Under the pieces are notes generated by a model. The model made no database searches and was not told where the DNA came from. It saw nothing but the letters and a program-made list of their open reading frames with translations. Position numbers and translations under genes: made by a program. A stretch of DNA of 64,000 nt from contig NZ_JARADB010000003.1 of NCBI RefSeq assembly GCF_028765165.1, forward strand, positions 1,126,042-1,190,041. The letters are read 5' to 3'. Position 1 is the first letter of the stretch; each line of letters begins with the position of its first letter. The DNA is from Paenibacillus sp. MAHUQ-63. GTDB taxonomy: Bacteria > Bacillota > Bacilli > Paenibacillales > NBRC-103111. This document shows, piece after piece, positions 54,033-62,900 of the stretch.

Positions 54033-54872
54033 ATGGAAAAAAAAATCTGGTTCATTACAGGAGCCTCTCGCGGATTAGGGCGCATTTGGGCCGAGGCCGC
54101 ACTCTCTCGCGGGGATAAGGTTGCCGCGACCGCTCGTACACCGGAAAGCATCGTCGATCTTAAGGAACGTTTTGGAGACGCTGTTCTCCCCCTAGCGCTC
54201 GATGTAACGGATTCCCGTCAGGTCGAGCTTGTCGTTCAGCAGGCTCACGCGCATTTCGGCAGGCTGGACGTCGTCCTAAACAATGCCGGTTACACGTTGG
54301 TTGGCACGACTGAGGAGGCTGACGAATCCGACGTCCGCGAACTATTTGACGCCAATTACTTTGGCACGCTTCGTGTCATCCAAGCTGCCCTACCTCTGCT
54401 TCGACTACAGGGCAGCGGGCACATTCTAGGCGTCTCAAGCGCTATGGGTATTGTTGCGGCGCCGCTCATTGGCTTCTATTGCGCTTCCAAATGGGCCGTC
54501 GAAGCACTGCACGATAGCCTCGCTCAAGAGGTTAAGGGCTTCGGCATTAAGGTCACGTTGCTCGAGCCGGGCGCCTTTGCTACCGACTTTGGAAGCCCCT
54601 TGTCCATGAAGACATCACAGGCATTGGAAGCCTACGCTGAACTTCGAAATCGGGTGTCCATTCGTTTATCGACCGAAGAACGAGGCGATCCGAAGGCGAC
54701 GGCTGAAGCGATTCTTCAAATCGTAGACGCCGAGGACCCACCTCTGCGGTTTGCGGTAGGCGCTGGGGTCTTGCCGTTGGTGCGCGGAACCTATGCCGAT
54801 CGTTTAGCCACTTGGGAGACATGGGAAGCTATATCGAACGGAGCGCAAGGAAAACCGATAAGCCATCGTTAG
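54033..54872 (+). CDS. Short-chain dehydrogenase/reductase
   Basis: A 279-aa classical SDR: cofactor motif TGASRGLG (about 8-15), NNAG near 85, catalytic YCASK near 150. ALDVTD and VLNNAGYTLVG fit the NADP-type group that lengthens in the C-terminus. GGAGGAG precedes the ATG at 54033; an upstream TTG lies inside the ribosome site. Divergent from the LysR gene. Confidence 0.88.
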   Translation: MEKKIWFITGASRGLGRIWAEAALSRGDKVAATARTPESIVDLKERFGDAVLPLALDVTDSRQVELVVQQAHAHFGRLDVVLNNAGYTLVGTTEEADESDVRELFDANYFGTLRVIQAALPLLRLQGSGHILGVSSAMGIVAAPLIGFYCASKWAVEALHDSLAQEVKGFGIKVTLLEPGAFATDFGSPLSMKTSQALEAYAELRNRVSIRLSTEERGDPKATAEAILQIVDAEDPPLRFAVGAGVLPLVRGTYADRLATWETWEAISNGAQGKPISHR

Positions 54873-55193
54873 AATTGGAATTAGCAGAAGGTGAAGAAAC
54901 AGGGGAATTAAGTCGATACGTAGACTTCAATTCAACTCTTCTGCCCTTTACTTCAATGAAACAAGGGACAGCTGCCTATCGCGGCGATCTGTCCCTTATT
55001 TTTGCACCAGTTAGCTTAATCAACCTTCTACGATTTACCACATAAATGTGATACGATTCAGCGTGCCATCTATAGAGTGAAATGAAGGACACCTTGATTA
55101 GGCGTCCTTCACAGCGGGAATAGGGGTTTAAAGCGACGAAGCATGCCTTGATAAATCTACAATCCTCCGACGCGTGATGCTCAGAATGACAAT
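54873..55193. other. Spacer with two hairpins and repeat copies
   Basis: It holds a hairpin repeat (54953-55022), a second stem GAAGGACACC/GGCGTCCTTC at 55085-55111, and near 55150-55186 a stretch (TAAATC...CGACGCGTGATGCT) that resembles 7541-7574. No gene is visible. Confidence 0.5.
54953..55022. repeat. Dispersed hairpin repeat copy
   Basis: AAGGGACAG pairs with CTGTCCCTT around CTGCCTATCGCGGCGAT, followed by ATTTTT, so it may also terminate the SDR transcript. Confidence 0.6.
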
Positions 55194-56201
55194 TCAGATT
55201 TGAAATGAGGCCCCCGTCAGTTTCTCACTCAGTTGCCAGAGCCGCTCGGCTGCTTGAATGTCCATTGCCCACGGGCATACACCGGGTATGCCGGGCTCAT
55301 GGATTCGGTCCTTGGGCACCGGTGGAGCAATGTCAACATTCTGACAATAAACGCCCCCCTTGCCGTACAACTGCTTACTTACGGCACACCAAACGATCGT
55401 GGCCGCTCCTTCAGGAATCGTCTTATGATCTGACGTCATTTTAGTAAAAGTACGCTGTCCCAGTTCGTCAAGCGCCCCCATGGCCTTCATCTCGTCATCG
55501 GACAAATGGCGAGACAGATCGGTTACAATGGTGCCGGGGTGAACCGAGAAAGCCCGTACATGGTGAGCGGCCCCCTTCTTATCCAACTCTTGAGCAAAGA
55601 GTGCATTCGCTGTTTTCGATTGCCCGTATGCCTTCCATTTATCGTAGGGCTGGCTCCAAAAATTCGGATCTTCGAAGTTGATGCCACCCAATCGGTGTCC
55701 GCCTGAAGAAACAGAGACGACACGCGCGCCATTTGCACGTTCCAACGCTGGCCACAGCCTTGCCGTAAGCTGAAAGTGTCCCAAATGGTTTGTGGCGAAC
55801 TGCAATTCGTACCCTCTACCATCGCGTTGCTCCGAAGTAGCCATAATACCGGCACAGTTCACCAAGATGTGCAACGGACGCCCAGATCTTACGAACGAAT
55901 GGGCAAACCGATCAATGGAGGCGGGATCAGCCAGATCCAATTCCGCCAGTTCCACTCCCGGAATAGATGCTACAGCGGCTTCCGCTTTTTGCAGCGATCT
56001 CGCTGGGACGATAATACGAGCGCCAGCCTTGGCAAGCACTCGGGAAACTTCAAGTCCGAGATCGGCATAACCGCCCGTGACAATAGCCGTTTTTCCATTC
56101 AAGTCGAGATTACCGATCACTTCCTCTGCAGTGGTACGCGGTCCGTAACCGGTATTGAGCGGCCACTGAGGTTTCCTTTCCAAATTTGCTTTATCCATCA
56201 T
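55194..56201 (-). CDS. Short-chain dehydrogenase/reductase, MerR-linked
   Basis: A 335-aa SDR. Cofactor region TGGYADLGLEVSRVLAKAGA (TGxxxxxG), NCAGIM, and catalytic YGQSK near 205. It has the long retinol-dehydrogenase-like form. GGAAGG precedes the ATG pair. It overlaps the upstream MerR gene by 4 nt, so the two form an operon under the MerR promoter. Confidence 0.88.
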   Translation of the reverse strand: MMDKANLERKPQWPLNTGYGPRTTAEEVIGNLDLNGKTAIVTGGYADLGLEVSRVLAKAGARIIVPARSLQKAEAAVASIPGVELAELDLADPASIDRFAHSFVRSGRPLHILVNCAGIMATSEQRDGRGYELQFATNHLGHFQLTARLWPALERANGARVVSVSSGGHRLGGINFEDPNFWSQPYDKWKAYGQSKTANALFAQELDKKGAAHHVRAFSVHPGTIVTDLSRHLSDDEMKAMGALDELGQRTFTKMTSDHKTIPEGAATIVWCAVSKQLYGKGGVYCQNVDIAPPVPKDRIHEPGIPGVCPWAMDIQAAERLWQLSEKLTGASFQI

Positions 56202-56587
56202 AATGCACCTTCCTTTTCTTTTCCGTCTTTAACTTCCTGAAAATGTTCAAGCTTGTACTCGATCAACTGAAGTGTTGTGTTCAGTTCGGTCAACTGCCAC
56301 TCGATTGACGCACGATGTTCATCGAGCAATGCATAGCAAGAGTCTTCATCCTGTTCGTTATAGAATTGAACGTAGGCTAGGATTTTTTTAAGTGGCATGT
56401 TCGTTCGCTTGAGATAAGTAACAAATTGGATCTTCCCCACATCTTCACTTCTGTACATTCGTTGCCCGCCGGGACCGCGTTGTGGAGAAGTGACCAGTCC
56501 AATTTTCTCGTAATAGCGAAGCGTATCAACACTAAGTCTGGTCATTTCCGCGGCTTCGGCAATGGTAAAGGTCTGTCCAGGTAACAG
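56198..56587 (-). CDS. MerR family regulator with apparent CTG start
   Basis: A 129-aa small MerR regulator: FTIAEAAEMTRLSVDTLRYYEKIGLV, then GQRMYRSEDVGKIQFVTYLKRTNMPLKKILAYV and a coiled coil. The first ATG (56545) would remove most of helix 1. In frame upstream, a CTG at 56587 lies 8 nt after a perfect AGGAGG, and a TAG precedes the site, so there is no ATG, GTG or TTG choice. I therefore start at CTG (possibly ATT four codons before EAAEM). It overlaps the SDR gene and is probably autoregulated. Confidence 0.75.
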   Translation of the reverse strand: MLPGQTFTIAEAAEMTRLSVDTLRYYEKIGLVTSPQRGPGGQRMYRSEDVGKIQFVTYLKRTNMPLKKILAYVQFYNEQDEDSCYALLDEHRASIEWQLTELNTTLQLIEYKLEHFQEVKDGKEKEGAL

Positions 56588-56631
56588 TTTGAAGACCTCC
56601 TAACAAGGATACAATGTTGCTGTTCATCCTA

Positions 56632-56662
56632 ACTTTAATCCCTGGAGTATGCTCCAGGTCAA
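56632..56662 (-). promoter_or_regulatory. Classic MerR promoter with 19-bp spacer and palindromic operator
   Basis: On the minus strand TTGACC (56657-56662), 19 bp, TAAAGT (56632-56637). The palindrome CCTGGAGTATGCTCCAGG (56641-56658) fills the spacer. The palindrome centre is displaced 2.5 bp towards the -35, the same geometry as the site at 9551-9581. Confidence 0.8.
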
Positions 56663-56812
56663 GCCGATTTTTAAAAAACTACAGTTGCCCAATTATCCGC
56701 CACCAATTGAATATTAATCATACCAATCGGAAAGCACAAAGGGTTGCTCGCGGGACAAGGGACAGTACCCTGATTTCGCGGAAAGGGGTTAAACGCGGCG
56801 GGAGGCTGGATA
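56663..56812. other. Spacer without a recognised gene
   Basis: Part of the 379-base gap between the MerR gene and the next SDR. I see no ORF with a ribosome site. Confidence 0.5.
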
Positions 56813-56850
56813 AAAATCAAGTCCAGGACACGCGGGTGTCTTGGACCTGA
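56813..56850 (-). terminator. Terminator of the TetR-linked SDR gene
   Basis: GTCCAGGACAC pairs with GTGTCTTGGAC around GCGG, followed on the minus strand by GATTTTTATCC. It lies about 120 nt after the SDR stop. Confidence 0.75.
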
Positions 56851-56966
56851 TCTTTATTTATCTGATTTTCGCCTACTTGTGGTATGGTTCAGCTTTCCCT
56901 TATCCTATCCTTTTCAAAGCGAAAATAAAAATAAGTGTAAGCTACGCATACCCTTACCTCCAAAGG

Positions 56967-57713
56967 TTAAATCATAAAGCCTCCGTTAATATCAAGCGAC
57001 GCACCGGTAATATAGCTTGCTTCCGGGCTGGATAAGAACATAACCAGGCTAGCGATGTCATTTGCTGTACCATAGCGGTCAAGAGCCATCATATTCTTTA
57101 ACATGGATGCCATAGAGCCTTCAGCAGGATTCATATCGGTATCAACCGGACCAGGCTGAATATTATTAACTGTTACCCCTTGCGGTGCTAGATCCCTGGC
57201 AAGACCGCGAGTCATAGCGGCGACTGCGGCTTTGGACATGCTATATAAACTCATTCCGGGAAAACCGCTTACGTCAGCATTTACACTGCCTATCGTAATG
57301 ATTCTGTCACCACTCTGCATTTGGGGACCGGCTGCTTGAACGGCAGCAAAAACTGCTCTAACATTAACAGCAACCGTGCGGTCGAACTCTTCCATTGTAA
57401 ATTGGTCATATGGTTTAACATCAAGGATCCCTGCATTATTAACCAGTATATTTAAATGACCGAAAGTTTTAATCGCTTCGGCAACGGCTGACTTCACCGA
57501 GTCGGCATTTTCACTATTGGCTCTAATGGCCAGAGCTCTCCCACCATTTGCCTCAATGCTCTTAACCAATTCATCAGCTTTCTCAGCTGAATTGGCATAC
57601 GTGAACGCTACAGCCGCGCCGTCTTTAACCAACCTTTTAACAATCTGTGCCCCAATACCGCGAGAACCGCCCGTAACAAATGCCGTTTTTCCATTTAAGA
57701 AATATGAATTCAT
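56967..57713 (-). CDS. FabG-like short-chain dehydrogenase/reductase
   Basis: A 248-aa classical SDR: TGGSRGIG (about 15-22), NNAGIL near 90, YSMSK near 155, and the typical DINGG end. AAGGAG precedes the ATG. It lies 75 nt after the TetR gene, with its own TetR-type operator in between. Confidence 0.9.
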   Translation of the reverse strand: MNSYFLNGKTAFVTGGSRGIGAQIVKRLVKDGAAVAFTYANSAEKADELVKSIEANGGRALAIRANSENADSVKSAVAEAIKTFGHLNILVNNAGILDVKPYDQFTMEEFDRTVAVNVRAVFAAVQAAGPQMQSGDRIITIGSVNADVSGFPGMSLYSMSKAAVAAMTRGLARDLAPQGVTVNNIQPGPVDTDMNPAEGSMASMLKNMMALDRYGTANDIASLVMFLSSPEASYITGASLDINGGFMI

Positions 57714-57756
57714 GATATTTAGTCTCCTTTTAATGTGATTTACATGTGATCTTAGG

Positions 57757-57770
57757 GGAATGATCGTTCC
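57757..57770. promoter_or_regulatory. TetR operator before the SDR gene
   Basis: GGAATGATCGTTCC, a palindrome with one mismatched pair, 44 bp upstream of the SDR start. It shares GATCGTTCCAATT with the site before the TetR gene. Confidence 0.7.
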
Positions 57771-57788
57771 AATTCAGAACAAAAAAAA

Positions 57789-58349
57789 TTATCGTAAAAA
57801 ATAAAGGGAGGTCTCTAAAATGGTATCCAATGTTTTTCGATCTGCAGACGCGGAGGTGATGGTTATTCCATTCGTAACGTTTACAAGGTATTGAGAAAGA
57901 TCACGTAAATTGGGTTTACCTTTTATTTCGCCATTGGCAAGCCCGCGTGTAAGTAATTGAAAGAAAGCTCTTTCTCTTAAGTTGTTATTCGTACTAACTC
58001 TTGCTCGAACTTCAGGATGCTCACTCATTTCCAAGGATGCATAGATTAGTAAGCAAGTTCTAACACTATTATGTTCAAACAATTTATTGAAAAACCTCAA
58101 TAGCACTTCTTTACAAGTACCAGGTTCATATAAGATGGCAGTAATGTCGCTCGTTTTCTCCCCATAGCGATCAAGTGCCACTAAATACAAGTCTTCTTTA
58201 CTTCGGAATGTCTGGTATATGCTGCTCCGATTTAGAGACAATGCACTGACCAAATCCTGCATGGATGTACCCTGGTAACCTTTTTCTCGAAAAACATCAA
58301 TTGCCTTATCGATTGTCTCTTCTATCTGAAATGTTTTTAGTCTGGACAT
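57789..58349 (-). CDS. TetR/AcrR family regulator
   Basis: A 186-aa TetR regulator with helix-turn-helix YQGTSMQDLVSALSLNRSSIYQTFRSKEDLY (about 22-52) and a TetR_C-type domain. Operators before it and before the SDR gene indicate autoregulation and control of the SDR. Confidence 0.88.
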   Translation of the reverse strand: MSRLKTFQIEETIDKAIDVFREKGYQGTSMQDLVSALSLNRSSIYQTFRSKEDLYLVALDRYGEKTSDITAILYEPGTCKEVLLRFFNKLFEHNSVRTCLLIYASLEMSEHPEVRARVSTNNNLRERAFFQLLTRGLANGEIKGKPNLRDLSQYLVNVTNGITITSASADRKTLDTILETSLYFLR

Positions 58350-58407
58350 TACTCATCATCCCCTGTTACGTATGCTATCTCAAATAAGACTCACTGTCAA
58401 TACTTTA

Positions 58408-58423
58408 GGAAACGATCGTTCCA
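58408..58423. promoter_or_regulatory. TetR operator before its own gene
   Basis: The perfect 10-bp palindrome AACGATCGTT (58411-58420) is flanked by GGA and CCA, 59 bp before the TetR start. Confidence 0.7.
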
Positions 58424-58500
58424 ATTGAAGCGTATCAAGTCGCTATTGTAATATTCTCCGTTAAGTTGAACGAATAGAAACTTTTTCATTCATCGATTTG

Positions 58501-58595
58501 GAACTATTCTGCCCGTTAGCGTGGAAAAAGCAGCCGATCGTCATGGCCGGCTGCCGCGGTGTTTTATTAAGCTATAGTTCCTCGATAGTTCAATG
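58501..58595. repeat. Dispersed repeat, uninterrupted copy with GCAGCCGATC hairpin
   Basis: CCCGTTAGCGTGGAAAAAG, then GCAGCCGATCGTCATGGCCGGCTGC and CGCGGTG, ending in an AACTAT/ATAGTT-type segment. The first 65 bp recur at 62901-62966, where an intron interrupts the element. Confidence 0.65.
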
Positions 58596-58632
58596 AGCGT
58601 TAGAAGTTACTGATTCTTTTCTTAATCAAGTA

Positions 58633-59503
58633 TTACTCTGATAGTACTAGATCGAGCCAGGATCTCGCCTCATGATACAGAACTGGATTGTTTTCCGGCG
58701 TGTAGTAAGCCAGTACGCCCACTGCCTGAGAAACGACCCATCCGCGGGCTCTTGCCCACGTAGCGTCGTCCGTCGGAAGATATTCACGGAACGCATCACG
58801 GGCCGCCGGCGAGTGTAACTTCCAAGCGACCATGACATCGCATGCAGGATCGCCAATGCCCATTGTAGCCCAATCGATCACACCGGTGATACGTTTTATT
58901 TCGCACGAGCCAGTTACGCGCGTCAAGATCACCGTGATGCCAAACCGGCGGGCCTTTCCACGTAGGCGCAGCAAGCGCCGATTCCCACACAGCAGACACC
59001 GAGGGATCGCCATCGAACCGCGCCAGCCAGTAGCGGAACTCCTCATCCAGTTGAGCTAAAGGAATGCCGCGGCCCGGCGGCCCGCCCGATGGATCGAGTT
59101 GTTGCAGCGTTCCAACGAACGCCGCAAGATCACGCGCAACCTGAATCGCATCAATCTCCTCTATCGGTACAGTCTCGCCTTCAACCCACGTATGGATCTC
59201 CCAAAACCACGGATATTCAATATTCGGTTGTCCCTGAGCGATAGGTACGGGGATTTCAAGTGGAACCAATGGCGCCAGCTTAGGCAGCCAAATAAACTCG
59301 CGCCTATCTGGTGTCGAAGGCCCCTCCCGCCGCGAGAGCCGAACAGAAAATTCGTCGCCTAGCCTAAAGACGGCGTTCTCTGTGCCAGCAGGCTCGATTC
59401 GTCGCAGGGACAGTCCTGCCCAGTGGGGAAACTGGGCGACAAGTAGTCGGCGAACGAGAGCCTCATCAATTTCTATTTCGTCGTCGTGCATCTTCTCACC
59501 CAT
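58633..59503 (-). pseudogene. Frameshifted aminoglycoside phosphotransferase-like gene
   Basis: The first frame encodes an APH-like N-lobe (LRRIEPAGTENAVFRLGDEFSVRLSRRE) and the catalytic HHGDLDARNWLVR, then goes out of frame near 58893-58905. The next frame carries ITGVIDWATMGIGDPACDVMVAWK, the metal-binding Asp motif, to the stop at 58633. The break is at an A-rich run (AAATAAAA in the coding strand), so a 1- or 2-base indel or sequencing error is possible. The start is ATG 59503 with GGAGGAG 8 nt upstream. If in frame it would be about 290 aa. Substrate unknown; many relatives are macrolide or aminoglycoside kinases. Confidence 0.8.
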
Positions 59504-59831
59504 TAGTCGACTCCTCCTCGTCCGCATTCACGTTTGTAATTCGAGTTCTGCATCATGTGATCGTGTTGTTCCCCCTAACACCTCTTTAGTTCGTAGCCCT
59601 CGTATAAACGAGTCCTCACAGCCGCTTGTTCCTGAATCACTGCGCTGTTATCAATAAACAGAACTTGACCAGCCCCTTGCTTATTACGTTATCTTCACAG
59701 TTAGTTCAACGAGGCATGTGACATATATTCACGTTTGATTCTAACCCTTATATTTCGTAAAGCTTTAAGTTCTGGGACACTATTTTCTCAAGATTATTCT
59801 ATTTCAATGGATTTTGTTCAAAAAACATTGC
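59504..59831. other. Spacer, no gene recognised
   Basis: AT-rich. A 22-codon GTG frame on the minus strand (VIQEQAAVRTRLYEGYELKRC, about 59632-59567) has no ribosome site. Nothing else is seen. Confidence 0.4.
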
Positions 59832-60155
59832 TCATTGTTCCTTATGTGCTGTATTGCCAACTAACTTTTTACCAGAAGAAAAAGTGATTTCATAAACATA
59901 ATAATTTTGATTCTGCGGATCAAATCGGTCTTCCCTGAGATCTTCTTCGTTAATTGGACTTGTATCAAGTATGCATTTTGTTTGCAACAATTTCTTCTTG
60001 AAGTTACTGAGAGCTAACTTTCTTCTTAATAACGAAATTATACCTGCTTCTTTCCAAAGCTCTAATCCATTTCCTAATTCTATATGCCTAAAAGCCTTTT
60101 CTTTCCATTCAGTTATAATCGTTACCGCCGAAGTTGCTAAACATTGAATCAACAC
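59832..60155 (-). CDS. Hypothetical protein, 107 aa, doubtful
   Basis: A possible GTG-started frame: LIQCLATSAVTIITEWKEKAF...SNFKKKLLQTKCILDTSPINEEDLRED..YYVYEITFSSGKKLVGNTAHKEQ. The composition looks protein-like, but no ribosome site is visible before the start. It could be the 3' part of a decayed gene. Family unknown. Confidence 0.35.
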   Translation of the reverse strand: MLIQCLATSAVTIITEWKEKAFRHIELGNGLELWKEAGIISLLRRKLALSNFKKKLLQTKCILDTSPINEEDLREDRFDPQNQNYYVYEITFSSGKKLVGNTAHKEQ

Positions 60156-60250
60156 AAATGATGGGAAATGATAATAAATGAGTAACTTGTTGTGAATATT
60201 AAATATGTGCTGTTTTCCAGTTCAAATAAATATTTAAAAAGGAGTCACAA

Positions 60251-60457
60251 ATGGCTACCCAACAATCAAATCAAGCAAATAATCAAGCTAGTAATGCAGT
60301 ATCACAGTCTCAATCAGCTAGTAATCAATCTGCCACCTCAGCTAGTAATGCAGTATCACAATCTCAACCAGCTAGTAATCAAGCAGCCACCTCAGCTAAA
60401 GCTACACAAGCTCAGACTACTGGTTCCACAAATATTTCTGAGCAAGAGCATGAATAA
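60251..60457 (+). CDS. Small Ser/Asn/Gln/Ala-rich repeat protein, 68 aa
   Basis: An AAGGAG ribosome site lies 6 nt before the ATG and a terminator follows. The protein begins MATQQSNQANNQ and holds two copies of an 18-19 residue unit (SNAVSQSQSASNQSATSA and SNAVSQSQPASNQAATSA). There is no signal peptide, TM or cysteine. It looks like an unstructured low-complexity protein of the kind seen among small spore-associated proteins, but that is only inference. The overlapping frame at 60192 lacks a ribosome site. Confidence 0.65.
   Translation: MATQQSNQANNQASNAVSQSQSASNQSATSASNAVSQSQPASNQAATSAKATQAQTTGSTNISEQEHE
60282..60400. repeat. 57-bp tandem repeat inside the small gene
   Basis: The stretch that encodes ASNAVSQSQ.ASNQ.ATSA occurs twice with few base differences, in frame, period about 57 bp. 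Confidence 0.75.
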
Positions 60458-60523
60458 AGGAATTTGTTGAATTCCATGAAAAGTAGTCTATTCGCTATAA
60501 TATAAAATTTGCTACTTATCATC

Positions 60524-60556
60524 AAGCCCCCAATAATAAGGGGCTTGTTTCTTATC
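60524..60556 (+). terminator. Terminator of the small repeat gene
   Basis: AAGCCCC pairs with GGGGCTT around a 9-nt loop, then GTTTCTTATCTT. It lies 66 nt after the stop. Confidence 0.8.
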
Positions 60557-60756
60557 TTAAGTGGGTAGGCACTCAATTTATTTCAGCATCACTTAAAATT
60601 TTCGCTTGAATATTGGAGTATATAAAAACCACCCCATCGCGCATTCCAAATTAAAAAACCTAATATATTGCTCAAAGATAAAACTGTTTTGGTGATAGCA
60701 CGACAAAAGATGACGGGTACACTTGAACTAACGTTCTTTCGTTAATTCAACAACGT

Positions 60757-60918
60757 TTATTTACTTCTTAAATACATGAAGACGTTTATCCAGAAGATGC
60801 ATCCGAGTAAAATATGAATGCCGCTTTCTTCAATATGTATCCCGTTACCACTTAGTAATATTCCTGAAAAGAAGCCAAGCACAATAGATATAAATACTTC
60901 AAGCAACCTACTATTCAT
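60757..60918 (-). CDS. Small membrane protein, 53 aa
   Basis: MNSRLLEVFISIVLGFFSGILLSG, then GIHIEESG, then IHILLGCIFWINVFMYLRSK. Two hydrophobic segments (about 7-24 and 33-48) with a short polar turn suggest a helical hairpin in the membrane. AAAGGAG lies 6 nt before the ATG. Family unknown; no partner is obvious. Confidence 0.65.
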   Translation of the reverse strand: MNSRLLEVFISIVLGFFSGILLSGNGIHIEESGIHILLGCIFWINVFMYLRSK

Positions 60919-61226
60919 AATCTTTCTCCTTTCTATCCTTCTGCAATCGGTTCAAATTTAGCATAAGAAACACTTCAAAAAAACCATATGTGATTTGCTC
61001 TACTATATTGCCCTTTAGTTTAATGAAGAGAACTGCTGCCGGCCGCGGCGAACTGCTCCCTTAACTTTCCACTAACGTTCCCGATAGTTAAATCGTGTTT
61101 TTTAGGGGCTGACTTCGAATCGGTATACTTTTCTTTTCTTTTCTTTGAGCATCACGAATTTTTTCTAATTAACATCTTGTATCTATTCGATTCCTCCTCC
61201 AATAGCGGGGGAGCAAATCGCAGCAA
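60919..61226. other. Spacer with one hairpin repeat
   Basis: Besides the repeat at 61015-61092 I see no gene or clear terminator between the small membrane protein and the PanE-like gene. Confidence 0.5.
61015..61092. repeat. Dispersed hairpin repeat copy
   Basis: GAACTGCTGCCGGCCGCGGCG, AACTGCTCCC and ACTAACGTTCCCGATAGTT correspond to the parts of the copy at 34349. Confidence 0.6.
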
Positions 61227-62150
61227 CTACGATTGGATAATCCGCTCCGCCTCCAAAGCATCCCAGTTCGGCATAGGCACATCCGACCTGGTCCTCAACT
61301 CGGCGAATGTGTAATTCAACGCATTAAGCTCCACATCCGTCCCATCAATCAACCGACTAACCGGGAGCAAGAAGAAAAGCATTAGGGCCCAGCGAACTAA
61401 GCGTGGATACCTGATAATCCAAGATGCTTGACCCACCGGGGTCAGCGGGTAACCCAATGAATCCAGTACGTGAAAGCCCTCCCTCATAGCCGCCACCAAC
61501 TGACGCAATCTCTTGCCGTCACGAACAACCTGTTTCATTTGGAAGCCATGGAACAGAATGACCATGTTCATGGGCACGACTAACACCATGTGATTTTTAA
61601 GCCAGGCATCGATCTGATCATGATAGTTGAGCTTGTACTTGGTTCGCTTGAATGCCTGCTCCAGCAGGGAGCGGAACGGAATGGGGCCGTTCAATCCCCC
61701 GATGACCATCTGCCCGTGGCCGCCACGGATGCAAATGACTTGCCCATCGGCACGAGTACCAGCGGTAGTCTGGAATCCAAATGCGACCTGCTTGGGTGAC
61801 CGTCCAACCTTCAAATAGTCCTGCATAGCATAGGTATCCATATTGTTGCCAACCAGTATAATATTGCGGCTATCGTTGTTCGCGAGGATCGACAGCACAG
61901 CCCCAAAGTCCGAATATTTCATCATGACGAAGATCAAGTCATACAAGTCACCCGGCTCAAGGGTACGAATCACACGAACCGGATCGAAGGTTGTCTTGCG
62001 CTGAAAGTAATGCCGGATGACCACTCCTTTCTTTTCCAGTTCCTCCGCTCGCTTTCCTCTTGCCAACACGGTCACATCATGACCGCCCCGTACTAGGACG
62101 TGCGCTAAATAGCTTCCCTGCACACCTGCTCCGTACACAAGTATGTTCAA
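61227..62150 (-). CDS. Ketopantoate reductase-like (PanE/ApbA) protein
   Basis: A 307-aa protein with NAD(P)-binding GAGVQGSYLAHVL near the N-terminus, VTVLARGKRAEEL, and LILVGNN-type region. The C-terminal helical part has the ketopantoate-reductase layout, but the usual Lys/Glu catalytic residues cannot be confirmed. It starts at TTG 62150 after GAGGGG; an ATG at 62171 is the alternative. It is divergent from a TetR gene, unusual for a pantothenate gene, so it is probably a reductase with another role. Confidence 0.8.
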   Translation of the reverse strand: MNILVYGAGVQGSYLAHVLVRGGHDVTVLARGKRAEELEKKGVVIRHYFQRKTTFDPVRVIRTLEPGDLYDLIFVMMKYSDFGAVLSILANNDSRNIILVGNNMDTYAMQDYLKVGRSPKQVAFGFQTTAGTRADGQVICIRGGHGQMVIGGLNGPIPFRSLLEQAFKRTKYKLNYHDQIDAWLKNHMVLVVPMNMVILFHGFQMKQVVRDGKRLRQLVAAMREGFHVLDSLGYPLTPVGQASWIIRYPRLVRWALMLFFLLPVSRLIDGTDVELNALNYTFAELRTRSDVPMPNWDALEAERIIQS

Positions 62151-62314
62151 TATAGTCCCCTCCCCATGCAATTAACAGATGTTGAATATATAACACCTGT
62201 GTACTACAATCAAGGTATCATTGGAACTAAAGCAAGCGCAATGGCTAATCGTAACTGCTTTTGTTGAGAAATGAACAACGAAAGCTGGATATGTTCAAGA
62301 ATGAGGGGAAAAAC

Positions 62315-62872
62315 ATGGATCGACGCATCGAGCGATCAAGACAAATGATTATGCAAGCGTTCATCGGGTTGTTGGAGGAGCAGGATTTTGAGAAGATCAC
62401 CATTCAAGGGATTGCGGATCGGGCCAATGTCAACCGCGGAACAGTCTATTTGCATTTCACAGACAAATATGACCTGCTAGAACAGAGCGTGGAGACTTAT
62501 CTGATGATGCTTGTTGACAGCTGTTTACAGGAGGAAGGAGTAGCCACTGAACTATCCCGGGAGCAGCTAATTCGTGCGTTCACGTATCTGAAGGAACATG
62601 CATCGATCTACCGCGTGTTGATGACCAACAAAGGCATTCCAACTTTCAGACATCGTATGACACAGTTCATTAAGGGAAATATTACCGTGGTGGTGAACTA
62701 CATGAATCTTGAAACAGGTATCCATCGAGATGTGATGGCGCAATTCTTATCCATTTCCGTTACGGGGTTGATTGAGTGGTGGATCGTCGAATCCATGCCG
62801 TATACGCCAGAAGAGATGGTCGAACAGATGACTAAGATACTGGAAGCACGGCTGCAGCTATGGTCAACTTAA
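62315..62872 (+). CDS. TetR/AcrR family regulator
   Basis: A 185-aa TetR regulator: helix-turn-helix FEKITIQGIADRANVNRGTVYLHFTDKYDLL (about 25-55) and a TetR_C_7-like C-terminus. I start at the ATG with GAGGGG 6 nt upstream (62315), not at an ATG 54 nt earlier. It shares a 164-bp spacer with the PanE-like gene. Confidence 0.85.
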   Translation: MDRRIERSRQMIMQAFIGLLEEQDFEKITIQGIADRANVNRGTVYLHFTDKYDLLEQSVETYLMMLVDSCLQEEGVATELSREQLIRAFTYLKEHASIYRVLMTNKGIPTFRHRMTQFIKGNITVVVNYMNLETGIHRDVMAQFLSISVTGLIEWWIVESMPYTPEEMVEQMTKILEARLQLWST

Positions 62873-62900
62873 TTACTAATCCAAGTATAACATCGTCGTT

